From: Burkholderiales bacterium
GTDB lineage: Bacteria > Pseudomonadota > Gammaproteobacteria > Burkholderiales > Thiobacteraceae
DNA: 32,500 bases
Assembly (NCBI GenBank): GCA_023511995.1
Contig: JAIMAL010000024.1
Location: 1-32,500, forward strand
Direction: 5' to 3'
The notes under the pieces are model-generated. The model was not told where the DNA came from. It ran no database searches and saw only the letters and a list, made by a program, of their open reading frames with translations. Shown piece by piece: positions 31,392-32,500 of the stretch (position 1 is the stretch's first letter; the number at the start of each line of letters is the position of its first letter). The position numbers and the translations under genes were made by a program.

Positions 31392-31419
31392 AGGATAGCA
31401 GAGTTCCCGCCGCGGGCAA
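31392..31419 (-). promoter_or_regulatory. Sigma70 promoter of the M23 peptidase-anmK operon
   Basis: On the minus strand TTGCCC (31414-31419), 16 bp, TATCCT (31392-31397) gives a plausible promoter with a start near 31385, 23 bases ahead of ATG 31362. The palindrome CCCGCCGCGGG (about 31406-31416) overlaps the -35 box and adjoining spacer. Confidence 0.5.
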
Positions 31420-31459
31420 AACAAATTTCTGTCATGAACCAGCCGCAGGAATTTCAGCG

Positions 31460-32500
31460 ATGACTAATATTCAAGGCTCCGGGGTCCCCATCGAAGAGGC
31501 CCTGCGCATCATCAAACGGGGCTGCCACGAACTGCTTCTGGAGGAGGAGCTCAAGGCCAAACTCGGCGAGGGGCGACCTCTGCGGGTGAAGGCCGGGTTC
31601 GATCCCACCGCGCCGGATCTGCATCTCGGGCACACGGTATTGCTCAACAAGCTGCGCCAGTTGCAGGACCTGGGGCACGAGGCCATCTTCCTTATCGGCG
31701 ATTTCACGGGCATGATCGGCGACCCCAGCGGGCGCAATGCCACCCGTCCACCGCTGTCCCGGGATCAGGTGCTGGAAAACGCGCGCACCTATGAGCGGCA
31801 GATTTTCAAGATTCTCGACCCGGAAAAGACCCTGGTGGTGTTCAACTCCAGCTGGATGGGCGAAATGCGGGCGGCGGACATGGTCGCCCTGGCCTCCTCC
31901 TACACCGTGGCCCGCATGCTGGAGCGGGAGGATTTCCACAAACGCTACAGCGCCGGCCAACCCATTGCGCTGCACGAGTTTCTCTATCCCCTGATCCAGG
32001 GCTACGATTCGGTGGCCCTGCGTGCCGACATGGAGCTCGGGGGAACGGACCAGAAATTCAACCTCCTCGTGGGGCGGGAGCTGCAGAAACACTACGGCCA
32101 GCCGCCGCAGGTGGTTCTCACCATGCCCATCCTGGAAGGGCTGGATGGCGTGCAGAAGATGTCGAAGTCCCTCAACAACTACATCGGCATCGACGAGCCG
32201 CCGGGGGAAATGTTCGGCAAGCTCATGTCCATCTCGGACGAGCTCATGTGGCGCTACATCGAGCTCCTCTCCTTCGAGCCCCTGTCCGTCATCGAGCAGT
32301 GGAAAAGGGAAGTGGCCGAAGGGCGCAACCCGCGCGACATCAAAGTGCGGTTTGCGCAGGAGATCGTTGCCCGCTTCCACGACCGCGCCGCGGCGGCGAA
32401 GGCGCTGGCCGATTTTGAGGCACGCTTCCGCCACCACGCCCTGCCGGAGGACATGCCGGAAGTGACCGTCCCCGCGGGGGACATCGCCCACGTCCTCAAA
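31460..32500 (+). CDS. tyrS: Tyrosyl-tRNA synthetase (5' 347 codons; continues past the window)
   Basis: TyrS charges tRNA-Tyr with tyrosine. The frame from ATG 31460 stays open to the last base. The class I signatures are the HIGH equivalent HLGH (55-58, in [12 protein letters not shown]) and KMSKS (233-237). [19 protein letters not shown] and [25 protein letters not shown] follow the TyrZ-like subgroup rather than the E. coli TyrS type. The C-terminal S4 RNA-binding domain lies beyond the window. AGGA (31447-31450) is 9 bp ahead of the start. It diverges from the M23 peptidase gene across 97 bp. Confidence 0.95.
   Translation, partial: MTNIQGSGVPIEEALRIIKRGCHELLLEEELKAKLGEGRPLRVKAGFDPTAPDLHLGHTVLLNKLRQLQDLGHEAIFLIGDFTGMIGDPSGRNATRPPLSRDQVLENARTYERQIFKILDPEKTLVVFNSSWMGEMRAADMVALASSYTVARMLEREDFHKRYSAGQPIALHEFLYPLIQGYDSVALRADMELGGTDQKFNLLVGRELQKHYGQPPQVVLTMPILEGLDGVQKMSKSLNNYIGIDEPPGEMFGKLMSISDELMWRYIELLSFEPLSVIEQWKREVAEGRNPRDIKVRFAQEIVARFHDRAAAAKALADFEARFRHHALPEDMPEVTVPAGDIAHVLK

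Noticed and set aside
31406-31416. CCCGCCGCGGG palindrome overlapping the M23 promoter as an operator
   Set aside because: Short GC palindromes are common at this base composition; nothing else supports binding.

Overview
The window comes from a GC-rich betaproteobacterium, probably a Nitrosomonadales- or Rhodocyclales-like lineage. The support is the core gene order (TPR lipoprotein-lolB-ispE-tRNA-Gln-prs-rplY-pth-ychF, then tRNA-Met-miaB-phoH-ybeY-corC-lnt, and anmK-M23 peptidase diverging from tyrS) and the protein sequences. I could not run a database search, so the genus is open.

Region 1 (1-11525) is an accessory defence island built around a type I restriction-modification operon. The hsdM (2680-4254), hsdS (5572-6852) and hsdR (8382-11525) genes all look intact. 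Packed among them, mostly with 4-bp ATGA/GTGA overlaps, are a Fic AMPylase gene frameshifted by an 8-bp tandem duplication, a 22-codon mini-ORF, a GIY-YIG/DUF4357 protein, an orphan hsdS 3' tail and a rhuM-like gene that appears to have lost its internal Fic core. Upstream lie remains of older events: the last codons of an IS30-type transposase, an Mrr-like endonuclease gene cut at its 5' end and carrying an in-frame amber codon, the tail of an unrelated hsdS, and two diverged copies of the start of a DUF4145-type hsdR. These two copies flank a DUF4143 AAA ATPase gene that appears to have its own palindromic promoter and a leaderless start. Repeatedly, extra genes sit at the hsdS/hsdR junction and leave short, diverged gene ends behind. 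This is the most unusual part of the window.

Region 2 (11554-14700, minus strand) is a three-gene ABC exporter of the GldA/GldF/GldG type (ATPase, permease, auxiliary membrane protein).

Region 3 (14857-27236, plus strand) is housekeeping: outer-membrane lipoprotein handling (TPR lipoprotein, LolB, Lnt), isoprenoid and PRPP synthesis (IspE, Prs), translation (L25, Pth, YchF, two tRNAs, MiaB, YbeY), PhoH and CorC.

Region 4 (27237-32500) holds two secreted proteins, a DUF3365 protein with a CxxCH haem motif and a PhnD-like binding protein. A 148-bp inverted-repeat element (MITE-like) follows, between convergent genes. Then come anmK and an M23 peptidase (murein recycling and remodelling, minus strand) and, divergently, tyrS running off the window end.
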